A stretch of DNA of 64,000 bases from Rossellomorea marisflavi (lineage in GTDB: Bacteria > Bacillota > Bacilli > Bacillales > Bacillaceae_B), in NCBI RefSeq assembly GCF_009806575.1, contig NZ_CP047095.1, positions 972,001 through 1,036,000 of the forward strand, read 5' to 3'. The position numbers and the translations under genes are program-made. Below the pieces are notes generated by a model, which saw only the letters and a program-made list of their open reading frames with translations, had not been told where the DNA came from and did no database searches. This document shows positions 51,501-58,785 of this stretch, piece by piece (positions within the stretch are counted from its first letter, which is position 1; every line of letters starts with the position of its first letter).

Positions 51501-53189
51501 TTACCTGCCGGAACGAGTGTTACCGTGGATGTATCCCTTGTGCAGGATACTGCCTCCATCCAAGGCACCGTTCGGGATGCTGCGAACGGACTTCCACTTC
51601 CATCGGCACTCGTACAGATATTCGTGGTAGGGACCACAATCCCTGTTGCATCCGTCCTGACGAACCAACAAGGGGGCTACACCATTGATGGTCTCTTACC
51701 CCAAGAATATCGGGTCGTCTATAGTGCCACAAATTATCAATCCCAGACGAACCTCCTTTTATTCAATCCGGGAGAAGTAAAGACGAATGATGTGGCTTTG
51801 GATCGACTTCCATCAAGGATTGAGGGCACCGTCACAGAGGCCGCCAGTGGACTTCCGATTGCCAATGCATCGGTGACGCTCCTATACAGCGGCTCAGGTA
51901 TCATTGCGGCAACAGGATTCACCGACCCGAACGGGAATTATGCATTGGATGGGTTGTCACCAGGTGAGTATACTCTCCGTTTCCAAGCCCCAGGATATGT
52001 CACGGGAACGGTCCCGATTGTCCTCGGGCTGAATGAGCGGGTCGTGGTCAATCAGGCATTGGGACTTGGTTCTGGTACTATTGCGGGATCAGTGAGACGG
52101 GCAAGCGACGGTACTCCGATTGTGAACGCACTCGTTCTTGCCTTCACGGTCGCCGGGCAGCCGATTGGAAGTACCTTGACAGATGTCAATGGGGCATATT
52201 TGCTGAGTGGTCTTCCTCAGGGACCGGTGGTCTTGGTTGTAAGGGCCACAGGTTTTCAATCTGAGAGAAGGGATGTTGCCATCAGGGCTGGTCAAACCGC
52301 TCAAGAGGATTTCGCCTTAGTAGCGAATCCTGCAAGCCTAACAGGTTTCATCACGGATATCGGGACAGGTGGACCGGTTCCGGGGGCTCTTGTGCAAATC
52401 CTTCCCGTTGGTTCAGAAGTTCCTTTCAAATCCACACTGTCCCTTCAAGATGGGGTCTATCTTCTAATCGGGTTGCCGGCTGGCCGATTTGTGGTACGGG
52501 TCAGGGCAGAAGGATATGAAGAGAGGCGGATTGAGGTCACTCTGACAGAGGGGCAGGTACTTGATCTTGATATTCAACTGGGAGAGATTCCACCAACTCC
52601 CCCTCCAACTACACCGCCTGTGATCGAACTGAATGCGGAATGCATCAACGTAAGCAAAGTCTATGACTGGGTGTTTGCTCCATTCCGGGAAAGTCAAAAG
52701 GTCATGATCCCGCCTGACTGCAGGGGAATCGTAGAAGACGCCCTCGCCCTCGGCGAAGACGTGACAATCTCCTGTAGCACCGGAGCCACAACCTGCCGCG
52801 TGATTGGGTACGAGAATGGAAGTCCGGGTGTCGTGAATGTCAGGATTGAGATCCCGGTCAGCCTGACCCTTGAAACGGAGGACGGGGGCTCGTGCACCAT
52901 CGACTACCGGGCTTACCTCGACCGTTCCCTTGCCGTTTGCATTCCTGATGGCCTCAACGCCGGGAACATCGACTGCTCGCTCCTTGAAGTAAAATGCATG
53001 GCAGATGGCGGAGTCCTCACCGATCAGTTCTTCGAGATCAACCTCTTGGCCTGCCTGCAGATCGAGGTCCATGCCAACGTCACCCTGGAGGTTCTCGCTG
53101 AATTCTGCTTCCCTCGTGGAAACCCTGAATTCGTCGATCAGGATGCCAATTCCAGCTGTGACTTTCCGGAATGGCCTCCAAATTGCTAA
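45597..53189 (+). CDS. giant repeat protein B with cysteine-rich C terminus, putative spore-surface fibre
   Basis: 2,530 residues from TTG 45597; the longer open frame from 45507 runs back through the promoter and has no ribosome site. The layout equals protein A: unique N-terminal domain, DUF11-like domain, 23 repeats starting at the same residue 354, and the 185-residue C-terminal domain with 12 cysteines at the same places. The whole length difference of six residues lies in the linker, which is proline-rich here (EIPPTPPPTTPPVIELN). No signal peptide or sorting signal. The two proteins probably co-assemble or replace each other. Confidence 0.85.
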   Translation: MAFPSNNQYTAIEVGGVPLFDVLGDESPASTDLVGNSTFPAGFFAYDGTNVYFRLRLDADPRNTQLTGFRNFSWGVLINTTGVAGTYNWLFNVDGLNNRVSLIQNTVVQFNSWTDQAEGTNGNGAPNVSRTITNFDFARVVPADSSIGGTPDFFLDWYLPANVFFSTLGITESSLLRTIYFSSANANNYNKDSLRTSEGFSFVNAFSNPVSAQDTDIRARLETNKQLTGGPASLLLGQQATWTGTITVRNNGQSAANAVSLVDLIGTDVVGSFVVDSVSQGLITYNALTKQLTWNVGNLPANIQATLTFTLTGSYTLSGQRLLDRVVATGLDSFSGGGVTSNTTIVNVNVTASATINGVVTDQATGLFLPNTTVNLLQGVTVVASTITNAIGFYSFTNLVPGNYTIEAARATYNTASVNTSVAPGASNTVNIPLQPQTSSISGNVSSGGPILGATIVLTNSSGVIVGTTITDALGNYSFVGLIPGPYNLAVSAPAFQSQTIGVTTVANQASVVNVTLVPNPGALSGTVQDSVTSAPLPGTTVELLTSTGILLNSTTTDAGGVYTFDALAPGLYQVRASVSGYSTGIVSALVVSGLTATGNLLLLQNPGTVTGQVRDAATLLPIQGATVQVIDGQGVVSGTLSTDVTGVYTFASLRPGSYSLIFSAPGYGSVTNGAVVTSNAITVVDAPLTRIAGTLSGTVTGPGSLPIPGAVVTVYANNVQIASVLTDLAGNYTVPGLSPGSYTVVIGANTFTSASLGTSISGGQTTTLDALLTPNPGTLTGTITDQGANPLSGVSVTVAASSGTGIIVATTVTGNDGTYTVTGLAPGNYIVVASSLNFQQVSAGASIAAAGTTVLNLSLASDPGTISGVILDAQTGSPIAGANVQIRVLDAGGSLVATVQSAPDGQYVLGNLAPGVYTVVASAVDFQTNSATVQVFPNLTTVGNVALLPNPGSIFGTVTSSIGSTPIGGAVVSVLNSSGQLVTSVLTDIAGNFTVTGLAPDQYTLSVLSPDFQNRSVGAIVVSGVTTPVAVQLIPDPGSITGTVTPTVQNTLLQLRDINNVFIDSFAANPDGTFSFNNLAPGVYTVTASAPNYSSAQAGAVVVSGETDVIALTILPNPATITGTITTTGGVPLPTSFVQVLNPIGILVASGFSDANGVYTVGNLPAGSYTVVGNAVNFGQASQGVTLTAGQILPDVNFTLLGDTGGLTGQVTDAFTGTLLSGATVVISDATTQLPVITTTTSLFGNFLVSGLAPGTYIVTASLTGYASRQVGAIVVSDQNGIVHLFLTPDPGTIAGTVVDTNGNPVTGTNIQITVVNEDNVIIATVLANSDGTYQIPQLLQGTYFITASAPGFASSTVSAIVASDQVTPVSNVLTPNPVAVTATVLIVGSSTPIAGSQVQVKSANNIVIAAGTTDSSGQVTFQGLPAGTLFFTADAVDFGTDSKTVFAGPGDILTVELLLRDDPGQVVGLVTDLTTGAPVPNASVTLRNVAGVNVSTALTNDSGQYSFTGVTPGTYTVIANAANFGPELSGVTVAPNIVSNVSFALQPNPGVIQGTVRDAGTNLPIPNATVTIRQFSGDGPIITTTLTDANGFFRSTQLSPRSYVVVSGIDGYGSAAVSADVVSSQVTTVEVFLTPNPGAIQGTILDAETLQPLGGTLVRVINNQGTIIASVNTDANGFYYAGGLPPGDYTVGAVNPVYQAGLSETLIQPNVTNTVNLLLQGNPATLNGLVYDAVDGSPLPGAVIEIRVSGTNILVRRVVSDGTGRYIVSGLPQGTFDVGAQLQNYKISTNTVFLSPGEVEGLNIPLSPFPATIIGTVADALTLTPIAGALVRLVIPNTDIEVGSVLTGADGTYTLSNIPEGQYTLTFSANAFASDVQSITLEENEVATINAFLDANPSTISGRVTAQGSGAGIQGALVRVFTQNGAFVTSTLTDANGFYELPGIREGTYSVIYSATGFGTTLRTIPLPAGTSVTVDVSLVQDTASIQGTVRDAANGLPLPSALVQIFVVGTTIPVASVLTNQQGGYTIDGLLPQEYRVVYSATNYQSQTNLLLFNPGEVKTNDVALDRLPSRIEGTVTEAASGLPIANASVTLLYSGSGIIAATGFTDPNGNYALDGLSPGEYTLRFQAPGYVTGTVPIVLGLNERVVVNQALGLGSGTIAGSVRRASDGTPIVNALVLAFTVAGQPIGSTLTDVNGAYLLSGLPQGPVVLVVRATGFQSERRDVAIRAGQTAQEDFALVANPASLTGFITDIGTGGPVPGALVQILPVGSEVPFKSTLSLQDGVYLLIGLPAGRFVVRVRAEGYEERRIEVTLTEGQVLDLDIQLGEIPPTPPPTTPPVIELNAECINVSKVYDWVFAPFRESQKVMIPPDCRGIVEDALALGEDVTISCSTGATTCRVIGYENGSPGVVNVRIEIPVSLTLETEDGGSCTIDYRAYLDRSLAVCIPDGLNAGNIDCSLLEVKCMADGGVLTDQFFEINLLACLQIEVHANVTLEVLAEFCFPRGNPEFVDQDANSSCDFPEWPPNC
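46656..52590 (+). repeat. 23 coding repeats in giant gene B
   Basis: The repeats correspond one to one with those of gene A: for example the eighth opens SIFGTVTSSIGSTPIGGA in both, the ninth is the short form with NVFIDSF, and the thirteenth opens TATVLI in both. There is no net length change over about 1,980 residues. Confidence 0.85.
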
Positions 53190-53195
53190 CACATG

Positions 53196-53226
53196 ACCGA
53201 TCCCGTTTTGGGGTCGGTTTTTTTAT
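53196..53226 (+). terminator. terminator of giant gene B
   Basis: ACCGATCCC and GGGGTCGGT pair around GTTTT and seven T follow. Confidence 0.88.
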
Positions 53227-53366
53227 CTTGGAAAAAGGTTCTCACGGAGCTCTTAGTGGATATAGTGAGAATGAAGTGGGATGAAATATCCATTTCCCAG
53301 TAAAGATTTTCCTGAATCAGCCGATAAAAAGGTTGTTGGAGATAGATTATACCTGGAGGTTTTAGC

Positions 53367-54821
53367 ATGAATAGAGAGTCATTGGGAAAACAATTCATCG
53401 GAGGCGAGTGGAGAGATGGGAACAGCACCAGTGAAATGGTGAACATCAACCCGTTCAACGGTGAATCCATCGTTACATATAAACTTGCAGATACAGAAGA
53501 CATAGATGCAGCCTACCAAGCAGCCGCAGAGGCGAAGCTTCAGTGGGATAAAGTAAATCCGTTCAAGAAGCGCGACATCCTTGAAAATGCCGTGAGATAT
53601 ATTGAAGAGAATGAAGAAGAAATCATCTCGATCATCATTGATGAGCTCGGTGGAACAAGATTGAAGGCCGTATTCGAGATCGGTCTTGTGAAAAACATGA
53701 TCAAAGAAGCCGCCACCTTCCCGATCCGCATGGAAGGCAAGATCCTGCCGTCTACGATCGATGACGTGGAAAACAGACTGTACCGCATCCCGGCTGGGGT
53801 CGTGGGCGTCATCAGTCCGTTCAACTTCCCGTTCTTCCTATCAGTCAAATCTGTGGCACCTGCACTCGGAGCCGGTAATGGCGTCGTCCTGAAGCCCCAT
53901 GAAGATTCCCCGATCACAGGCGGGACCCTCATCGGGAAGATCTTTGAAGAAGCAGGGGTACCGAAAGGTCTTCTGAATGTTGTCGTTGCAGACATCAAGG
54001 AAATCGGGGACGCGTTCGTGGAGCATCCGATCCCGCGCATCATCTCGTTCACCGGTTCAACCGGCGTCGGAAGCTACATCGGTCAAGTGGCCGTGAAGAA
54101 CTTCAAAAAGCCCCTTCTTGAGCTTGGTGGAAACAGTGCCTTCATCGTACTCGAAGACGCAGATCTTGAATACGCCGTCAATGCAGCGGCCTTCAGCCGT
54201 TTCACCCACCAGGGGCAGATCTGCATGTGTGCCAACCGCGTACTCGTCCAGCGCTCGGTCTATGATGAGTTCGTAACGAAATTCACGGCAAAGGTTTCGA
54301 CATTGAAAACCGGTGACCCGAAAGATCCGGACACCATCATCGGGCCTGTGATCAACGATCGTCAGGCGAAAAACCTCGCCGCCCTCATTGAAAAAGGAAT
54401 CGAAGAAGGAGCGAACCCTGTGCTTCGAGGAAACAACAGCGGCCGCCTGTTCGAACCGACCGTCCTCGCCGATGTGACGACGGATATGACCGTTGCCCAG
54501 GAAGAACTCTTCGGTCCGGTCGTATGCATCATTCCGTTCGACAGAGAAGAAGAAGCAATCGCCATCGCCAACGAGACCCGCTTCGGGCTTAGCGGCGCCG
54601 TGCATACATCGAATCTGGAGCGCGGAGTGGAGTTTGCGAAGAAGGTCCACACCGGGATGATCCACGTGAACGATATCACCATCAACGATGAGCCGATCGT
54701 GGCCTTCGGTGGGGAGAAACAATCCGGCATCGGCCGCATGAACGGGGAGTGGAGTCTGGATGAATTCACGACCCTCAAATGGATCTCTGTCAACTACGGT
54801 CAGCGTCAACTACCATATTAA
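53367..54821 (+). CDS. yfmT: aldehyde dehydrogenase (YfmT/vanillin dehydrogenase-like)
   Basis: A 484-residue NAD(P)-dependent aldehyde dehydrogenase. GVISPFNFPFFLSVKSVAPA and KPHEDSPITGG lie in the cofactor domain, FTGSTGVGS near residue 228 is the dinucleotide turn, LELGGNSAF near 251 has the catalytic glutamate, and HQGQICMCANR near 281 the catalytic cysteine. Its position directly before a soluble chemoreceptor matches the yfmT-yfmS pair of B. subtilis, where YfmT oxidises aromatic aldehydes such as vanillin; the substrate here is inferred. GGAGG lies about 8 bases before the ATG. Confidence 0.9.
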   Translation: MNRESLGKQFIGGEWRDGNSTSEMVNINPFNGESIVTYKLADTEDIDAAYQAAAEAKLQWDKVNPFKKRDILENAVRYIEENEEEIISIIIDELGGTRLKAVFEIGLVKNMIKEAATFPIRMEGKILPSTIDDVENRLYRIPAGVVGVISPFNFPFFLSVKSVAPALGAGNGVVLKPHEDSPITGGTLIGKIFEEAGVPKGLLNVVVADIKEIGDAFVEHPIPRIISFTGSTGVGSYIGQVAVKNFKKPLLELGGNSAFIVLEDADLEYAVNAAAFSRFTHQGQICMCANRVLVQRSVYDEFVTKFTAKVSTLKTGDPKDPDTIIGPVINDRQAKNLAALIEKGIEEGANPVLRGNNSGRLFEPTVLADVTTDMTVAQEELFGPVVCIIPFDREEEAIAIANETRFGLSGAVHTSNLERGVEFAKKVHTGMIHVNDITINDEPIVAFGGEKQSGIGRMNGEWSLDEFTTLKWISVNYGQRQLPY

Positions 54822-54835
54822 TAGAAAGAATGTGA

Positions 54836-55681
54836 ATGAAGATGGCAAACAAAAGTGTACTAGAATCATTCGTCCAGGTCGCGCCCTTGTTGAACAGCCT
54901 GATCCAGGATGACATCACCGTCGGAATCTATGACACGGAAAAGCTCATCATCAACATCCCCGGGAAGACGTTCGCCTTGAACGTCAAGCCGGGTGATCCC
55001 CTCGTTGACGAGGATATCGTCACGAAAGCAATCCGCGCCAACGAAGAACTGACGGCGGTCCTTCCAAAGGATCTGTTCGGATTTCCCCTGATCGCACGTG
55101 CCATCCCCCTTCATGATGACGAAGGCAACGTCATCGGAGGCGTCGGGATCGGGACGAGCCTTGAGAAGGCGAGCGCCCTGTTCGAGATGGCCGAAAGCTT
55201 CTCCGTCATCGTCGAGCAAACCGCTGCGTCCATTGAAGACATCAGCACTTCCGTCACCCAACTGTCAGGCCGAGTGACCGATATGACTGACCAGATGAAA
55301 GACGTCAGCTCCAGCGCAGAGGAAATCGGCGAAATCTCCGGAGTCGTCAAAGGCATCTCGGATCAAAGTAACCTCCTTGGGCTGAACGCGGCCATCGAAG
55401 CGGCACGTGCAGGCGAAGTCGGTAAGGGCTTCTCCGTCGTGGCCAACGAGATCCGCAAGCTTGCCACGAACTCAAAAGAGAACGTGACCCAGATCAATGA
55501 CATCACCAAGAACATCCAGGGACTCCTTCTGTCCCTAAACGAGTCGTTCCAGGAAGTCTACACCTTGACCGACACCCAATCAGGCTCCATCCAGGAGTTC
55601 TCAGCCACCATCCAGGAAATCAGCGCCAAAGCACAAGAACTCGCCGAGCTCGCAGAGAAAACCCTCTACGACGGGAATTGA
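54836..55681 (+). CDS. yfmS: soluble methyl-accepting chemotaxis-like protein (YfmS-like)
   Basis: A 281-residue receptor without membrane helices. Residues 1-125 form a PAS/Cache-like sensor ([20 protein letters not shown]), and the rest is a short helical MCP signalling domain with the hairpin tip [20 protein letters not shown] near 180-200 and [12 protein letters not shown], which binds CheA and CheW. It is transcribed with the aldehyde dehydrogenase and may report on the same compound from the cytoplasm. The ribosome site is weak, and ATG 54842 is an alternative start. Terminator follows. Confidence 0.88.
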   Translation: MKMANKSVLESFVQVAPLLNSLIQDDITVGIYDTEKLIINIPGKTFALNVKPGDPLVDEDIVTKAIRANEELTAVLPKDLFGFPLIARAIPLHDDEGNVIGGVGIGTSLEKASALFEMAESFSVIVEQTAASIEDISTSVTQLSGRVTDMTDQMKDVSSSAEEIGEISGVVKGISDQSNLLGLNAAIEAARAGEVGKGFSVVANEIRKLATNSKENVTQINDITKNIQGLLLSLNESFQEVYTLTDTQSGSIQEFSATIQEISAKAQELAELAEKTLYDGN

Positions 55682-55684
55682 ACG

Positions 55685-55719
55685 AAAAGAAGCATGGGCA
55701 GCCCCGTGCTTCTTTTTTT
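55685..55719 (+). terminator. terminator after yfmS
   Basis: AAGAAGCATGGG and CCCCGTGCTTCTT pair around CAG with a long T run. Confidence 0.9.
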
Positions 55720-55726
55720 GGTGGTG

Positions 55727-55760
55727 CATGGTGGCGCATAGGAACCGTCCCCATGCGCCA
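55727..55760 (+). repeat. GGAACCGTCCCC repeat copy
   Basis: GGAACCGTCCCCATGCGCC at 55741, preceded by GGCGCATA, so a short GGCGCAT/ATGCGCC pairing encloses the word. Same family as at 3759 and 61552. Confidence 0.6.
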
Positions 55761-55823
55761 TTATTGAGTTGCCCCATTCCTTCCTTTACACTTACTAGTA
55801 TCGAATGATAGAAGGAGTAAGAA

Positions 55824-56783
55824 ATGAAGATAACAAGAGACCAACTGGAAAACCAGCAAGTATGGATTTATGCCATTGCCCTCCTCATCGGCGGGGCAGT
55901 CGGGCTCTTCAGTCCGGAGGCAGGAGGGAGCCTGGATGCGGCGATTTCACCGTTGATTGCGATCCTGATGTACGGGATGTTCACGCAAATCCCGTTCCTG
56001 AAGCTGCGTGAAGCCCTGTCGAATCTGAGATTCATGATGGCATTATTGATTGCGAATTTTATCGCGGTGCCCGTCATTGTCTGGGGACTGATCACACTCT
56101 TTCCTTTGGCGCCGCCCGTCCTGCTGGGCGTATGCCTCGTGCTTCTCACGCCGTGCATCGATTACGTGATCGTGTTCACCCAGCTGGGGAAAGGGAATGA
56201 AAAGCTCATGCTTGCGTCCACACCGGTACTGTTCGTTATGCAGATGCTCCTGCTACCGGTATACCTATGGCTGTTCATAGGCGGAGACATGACCGGAATC
56301 GTGCGCGTCGGTCCCTTCTTGGAAGCCTTCCTCTTCCTGATCGTGGCGCCGCTCATCATGGCGCTCCTCACACAGATGTGGGCAGGCAGGAAGACGGCCG
56401 GAGCCCGGTTTCTCGACTGGACCGCGTGGCTTCCCGTCCCGTTCATGGCCTTTGTGCTCATCGTCGTTGTCGCCTCGCAGATTGGCAAGGTGTACAGCGA
56501 CCTCGATGCGATTGTCCGGGTCATTCCGATCTACGTGCTCTTCCTGGTCATCAGCCCGATCATCTCCCGTTCCATTGCCGCCCTGTTCAAGCTCGACACA
56601 GGGGAAGGCCGTGCCCTCATCTTCAGCGCCGGCACGAGGAACTCCCTTGTCGTGCTGCCCCTCGCACTCGCTCTGCCGGGTGGCTGGGCACGACTCGCCG
56701 CAGCCGTCATCGTCACCCAGACGATCGTCGAGCTCTTGGGGGAGCTGGTGTATATCAAGGTCGTACCGAGGTTGATGAAATAA
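55824..56783 (+). CDS. ACR3/bile acid:sodium symporter-superfamily transporter
   Basis: A 319-residue protein with ten predicted helices of the BASS fold. LLTPCIDYVIVFTQLGKGN near residue 110 and FSAGTRNSLVVLPLALAL near 265 are the two crossover regions that form the substrate site, and the pattern around TPCID is like arsenite exporters of the ACR3/ArsB-type group in Bacillus. The conserved cysteine of ACR3 is present in TPCID. No arsR or arsC lies nearby, so arsenite is only a candidate substrate. Good ribosome site (GAAGGAG) 8 bases upstream. Confidence 0.78.
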   Translation: MKITRDQLENQQVWIYAIALLIGGAVGLFSPEAGGSLDAAISPLIAILMYGMFTQIPFLKLREALSNLRFMMALLIANFIAVPVIVWGLITLFPLAPPVLLGVCLVLLTPCIDYVIVFTQLGKGNEKLMLASTPVLFVMQMLLLPVYLWLFIGGDMTGIVRVGPFLEAFLFLIVAPLIMALLTQMWAGRKTAGARFLDWTAWLPVPFMAFVLIVVVASQIGKVYSDLDAIVRVIPIYVLFLVISPIISRSIAALFKLDTGEGRALIFSAGTRNSLVVLPLALALPGGWARLAAAVIVTQTIVELLGELVYIKVVPRLMK

Positions 56784-56789
56784 TGGAGG

Positions 56790-56826
56790 GACCCCCGAAG
56801 CCGTAAGGTATTGGGGGTCTTTTTTA
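56790..56826 (+). terminator. terminator after ACR3-like gene
   Basis: GACCCCC and GGGGGTC close the stem and six T follow. Confidence 0.85.
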
Positions 56827-56869
56827 GGTAGGGGGGATAGATGGTGGTCATTTCTGAATGGACCGCATG

Positions 56870-57306
56870 CAGCTTATTTGCGACTTTTTCCCGATATCGT
56901 TAACAATCTAGTTTTATACGAGAATTGCCCTGATTTACCATGCGTTTACCAGTCGTGATTTCAACGGATCTGTTCAAAAAGGCCTTGAATCATCCAAACA
57001 AGCTGTGAATCTGGTCGAACCTTGTCGAACGGGAAGATTCGAAACTGTTAAAGATAAATTTACTTGCGAAAATCAAAAAAATACTCGCGACTTTTAAAAA
57101 TTTATTTGCGAAAAACGAAAATCTATTTGCGAACTCCCGGGTCTACGATTTTTCTATTTGCGACATTCCAGTCAAATCAGCGATTGAATGCTGTTCCATA
57201 TGAATCTGCTTGGTTATTTGCGAACTCCCAGCCTCACCGTTTTTCCACTTGCGACATTCCAATCAAATAAGCGATTGAATGCTGAATCGGCCACGTTATG
57301 TGCGAA
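56870..57306 (+). repeat. degenerate array of TATTTGCGA units with a 70-base direct repeat
   Basis: About nine copies of a word like TATTTGCGA occur here (near 56875, 57061, 57081, 57104, 57124, 57154, 57215, 57247, 57297). The block 57124-57193 is repeated at 57215-57283 with about 80% identity by eye: TATTTGCGAACTCCC, then TTGCGACATTCCA, then GCGATTGAATGCTG. No gene is present. From 57307 to 57512 the sequence is C- and A-rich and unremarkable. Confidence 0.65.
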
Positions 57307-57513
57307 CGCCAACAACCACTAACGGGCACTCACCGACAGACCTCATCCATCATTCCAACCCCGAGCCACCACCGCCATCCCCCTGAACGACCGTCCACCA
57401 TTCAAGCTCCGATCCATACCACACTCCCCACAAAAACTCGCAGCCATCACCCAACCTATTCTTCCCAAACCCCCAACACCAAAAAAATACAGGCGATACC
57501 AAAAGAGTGCTAG

Positions 57514-57551
57514 TGAAAGCGATTACATTCATGATAAAGGACCCATATAAT
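57514..57551 (+). promoter_or_regulatory. promoter with cre site of the sugar transport operon
   Basis: TGAAAGCGATTACA at 57514-57527 matches the CcpA site (TGNAANCGNWNNCA). It overlaps the -35 TTACAT (57523-57528), which is 17 bases from TATAAT at 57546-57551. CcpA should repress the operon when glucose is present. Confidence 0.78.
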
Positions 57552-57585
57552 CAAGATGTACCAACACGTTAAAGGGGATTCAAGT

Positions 57586-58713
57586 GTGAAGAAGATGTGG
57601 AGAATGGCTTCATTTTTTATGGTTCTGGCTTTATTCATGGGGATGCTGGCCGCTTGTGGCAGCAGCAGTAGTTCAGGTGGAGGAAAGAGCAAATCCGGCG
57701 TCGATATCGGGATCGTTCTTCCGACGAAGGATGAGCCGAGATGGGTTCAGGATGAAAAACGCTTTAAAGATGCGCTGAAGGATTCGGATTACAATGTTGA
57801 AATCCTGTTCAGTCAGGGTTCATCTGCCAAGGAAAAAGAAAATGTGGAAACATTGCTGAATAAAGGCATCGATGTCCTGATCATCACGCCTCAGGACGGG
57901 GACGCTGCAGCAGCGGCTGTCGAGTCTGCGAAGAAAGAAGGCGTAACGGTCATCTCGTACGACCGTTTGATCACGAATACGGATGCCGTTGATTACTACG
58001 TGACATTCGATAGCGTCGCGGTTGGGGAAGCTCAAGGTCAATACTTAATCGACCACGCAAAAGGCAAGGATGTACCACTTTACCTGTATGCTGGGGCAGC
58101 GTCAGATAACAACGCGTTCCTATTCTTCGAAGGAGCTTGGAAAGCCCTTCAACCGAAAATCGCCGATGGCACTTTCAAGATTGCCAACTCAAGTGAAGCA
58201 GAAGGCCTGAAGGATACGGCAGAACTCAGCCGTGACCAGATGAGTAAGATCCTCGGACAGGTCACAACGAACTGGGATCCAAACGAAGCCAAGAACAAGG
58301 CTCAAACGCATTTGACAGCAGTCGGAGCGGACATGAAGGGTGACGTAGCCGTACTTGCACCGAATGATGGTACGGCACGAAGCATCGCGGATGTATTCGG
58401 TTCCGATTCAGAAGTGAAGAGCTTTGTGGTCACAGGTCAGGATGCAGAGAAAGCATCGATCCAATATGTGATCGACGGCAAGCAGTCCATGACGGTCTTC
58501 AAGGATGTCCGCACACTTGTAACAGATGCCATGGGTATCGCAGTCGACGTGCTTGATGATAAGAAACCTGAAACAACCGGTTCTTACGATAATGGGAAGA
58601 AAGAAGTAGAAGCGAAGCAAACGGAAGTCATCGTGGTGGATAAAGAAAATGTGAAAGAAAAGCTGATTGATTCCAAATACTATGAAGCTAGCGAATTCAC
58701 AGGTTTGGAGTAA
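57586..58713 (+). CDS. sugar ABC transporter substrate-binding lipoprotein (XylF/ChvE-like)
   Basis: A 375-residue lipoprotein from GTG 57586, 5 bases after AAAGGGGA. The signal peptide ends LAAC with the lipid-bearing cysteine at residue 24. The mature domain (VDIGIVLPTKDEPRWVQDEK, then LLNKGIDVLIITPQDGDAAA and VISYDRLITNTDAVDYYVTF) is a two-lobe pentose/hexose-binding fold closest to ChvE and XylF as I know them. It delivers sugar, possibly xylose, galactose or arabinose, to the permease encoded two genes on. First gene of the cre-controlled operon. Confidence 0.9.
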   Translation: MKKMWRMASFFMVLALFMGMLAACGSSSSSGGGKSKSGVDIGIVLPTKDEPRWVQDEKRFKDALKDSDYNVEILFSQGSSAKEKENVETLLNKGIDVLIITPQDGDAAAAAVESAKKEGVTVISYDRLITNTDAVDYYVTFDSVAVGEAQGQYLIDHAKGKDVPLYLYAGAASDNNAFLFFEGAWKALQPKIADGTFKIANSSEAEGLKDTAELSRDQMSKILGQVTTNWDPNEAKNKAQTHLTAVGADMKGDVAVLAPNDGTARSIADVFGSDSEVKSFVVTGQDAEKASIQYVIDGKQSMTVFKDVRTLVTDAMGIAVDVLDDKKPETTGSYDNGKKEVEAKQTEVIVVDKENVKEKLIDSKYYEASEFTGLE

Positions 58714-58785
58714 GAAGGATGTGGTGGCGGGGCAATCCCGCCACTTTTCCACCTGTCATTGCTTTTGTTAAAGGGGGTTAACGAA

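Noticed and set aside
37824-53189. Classical LPXTG adhesin or MSCRAMM
   Set aside because: There is no signal peptide, LPXTG motif or C-terminal membrane helix in either protein.
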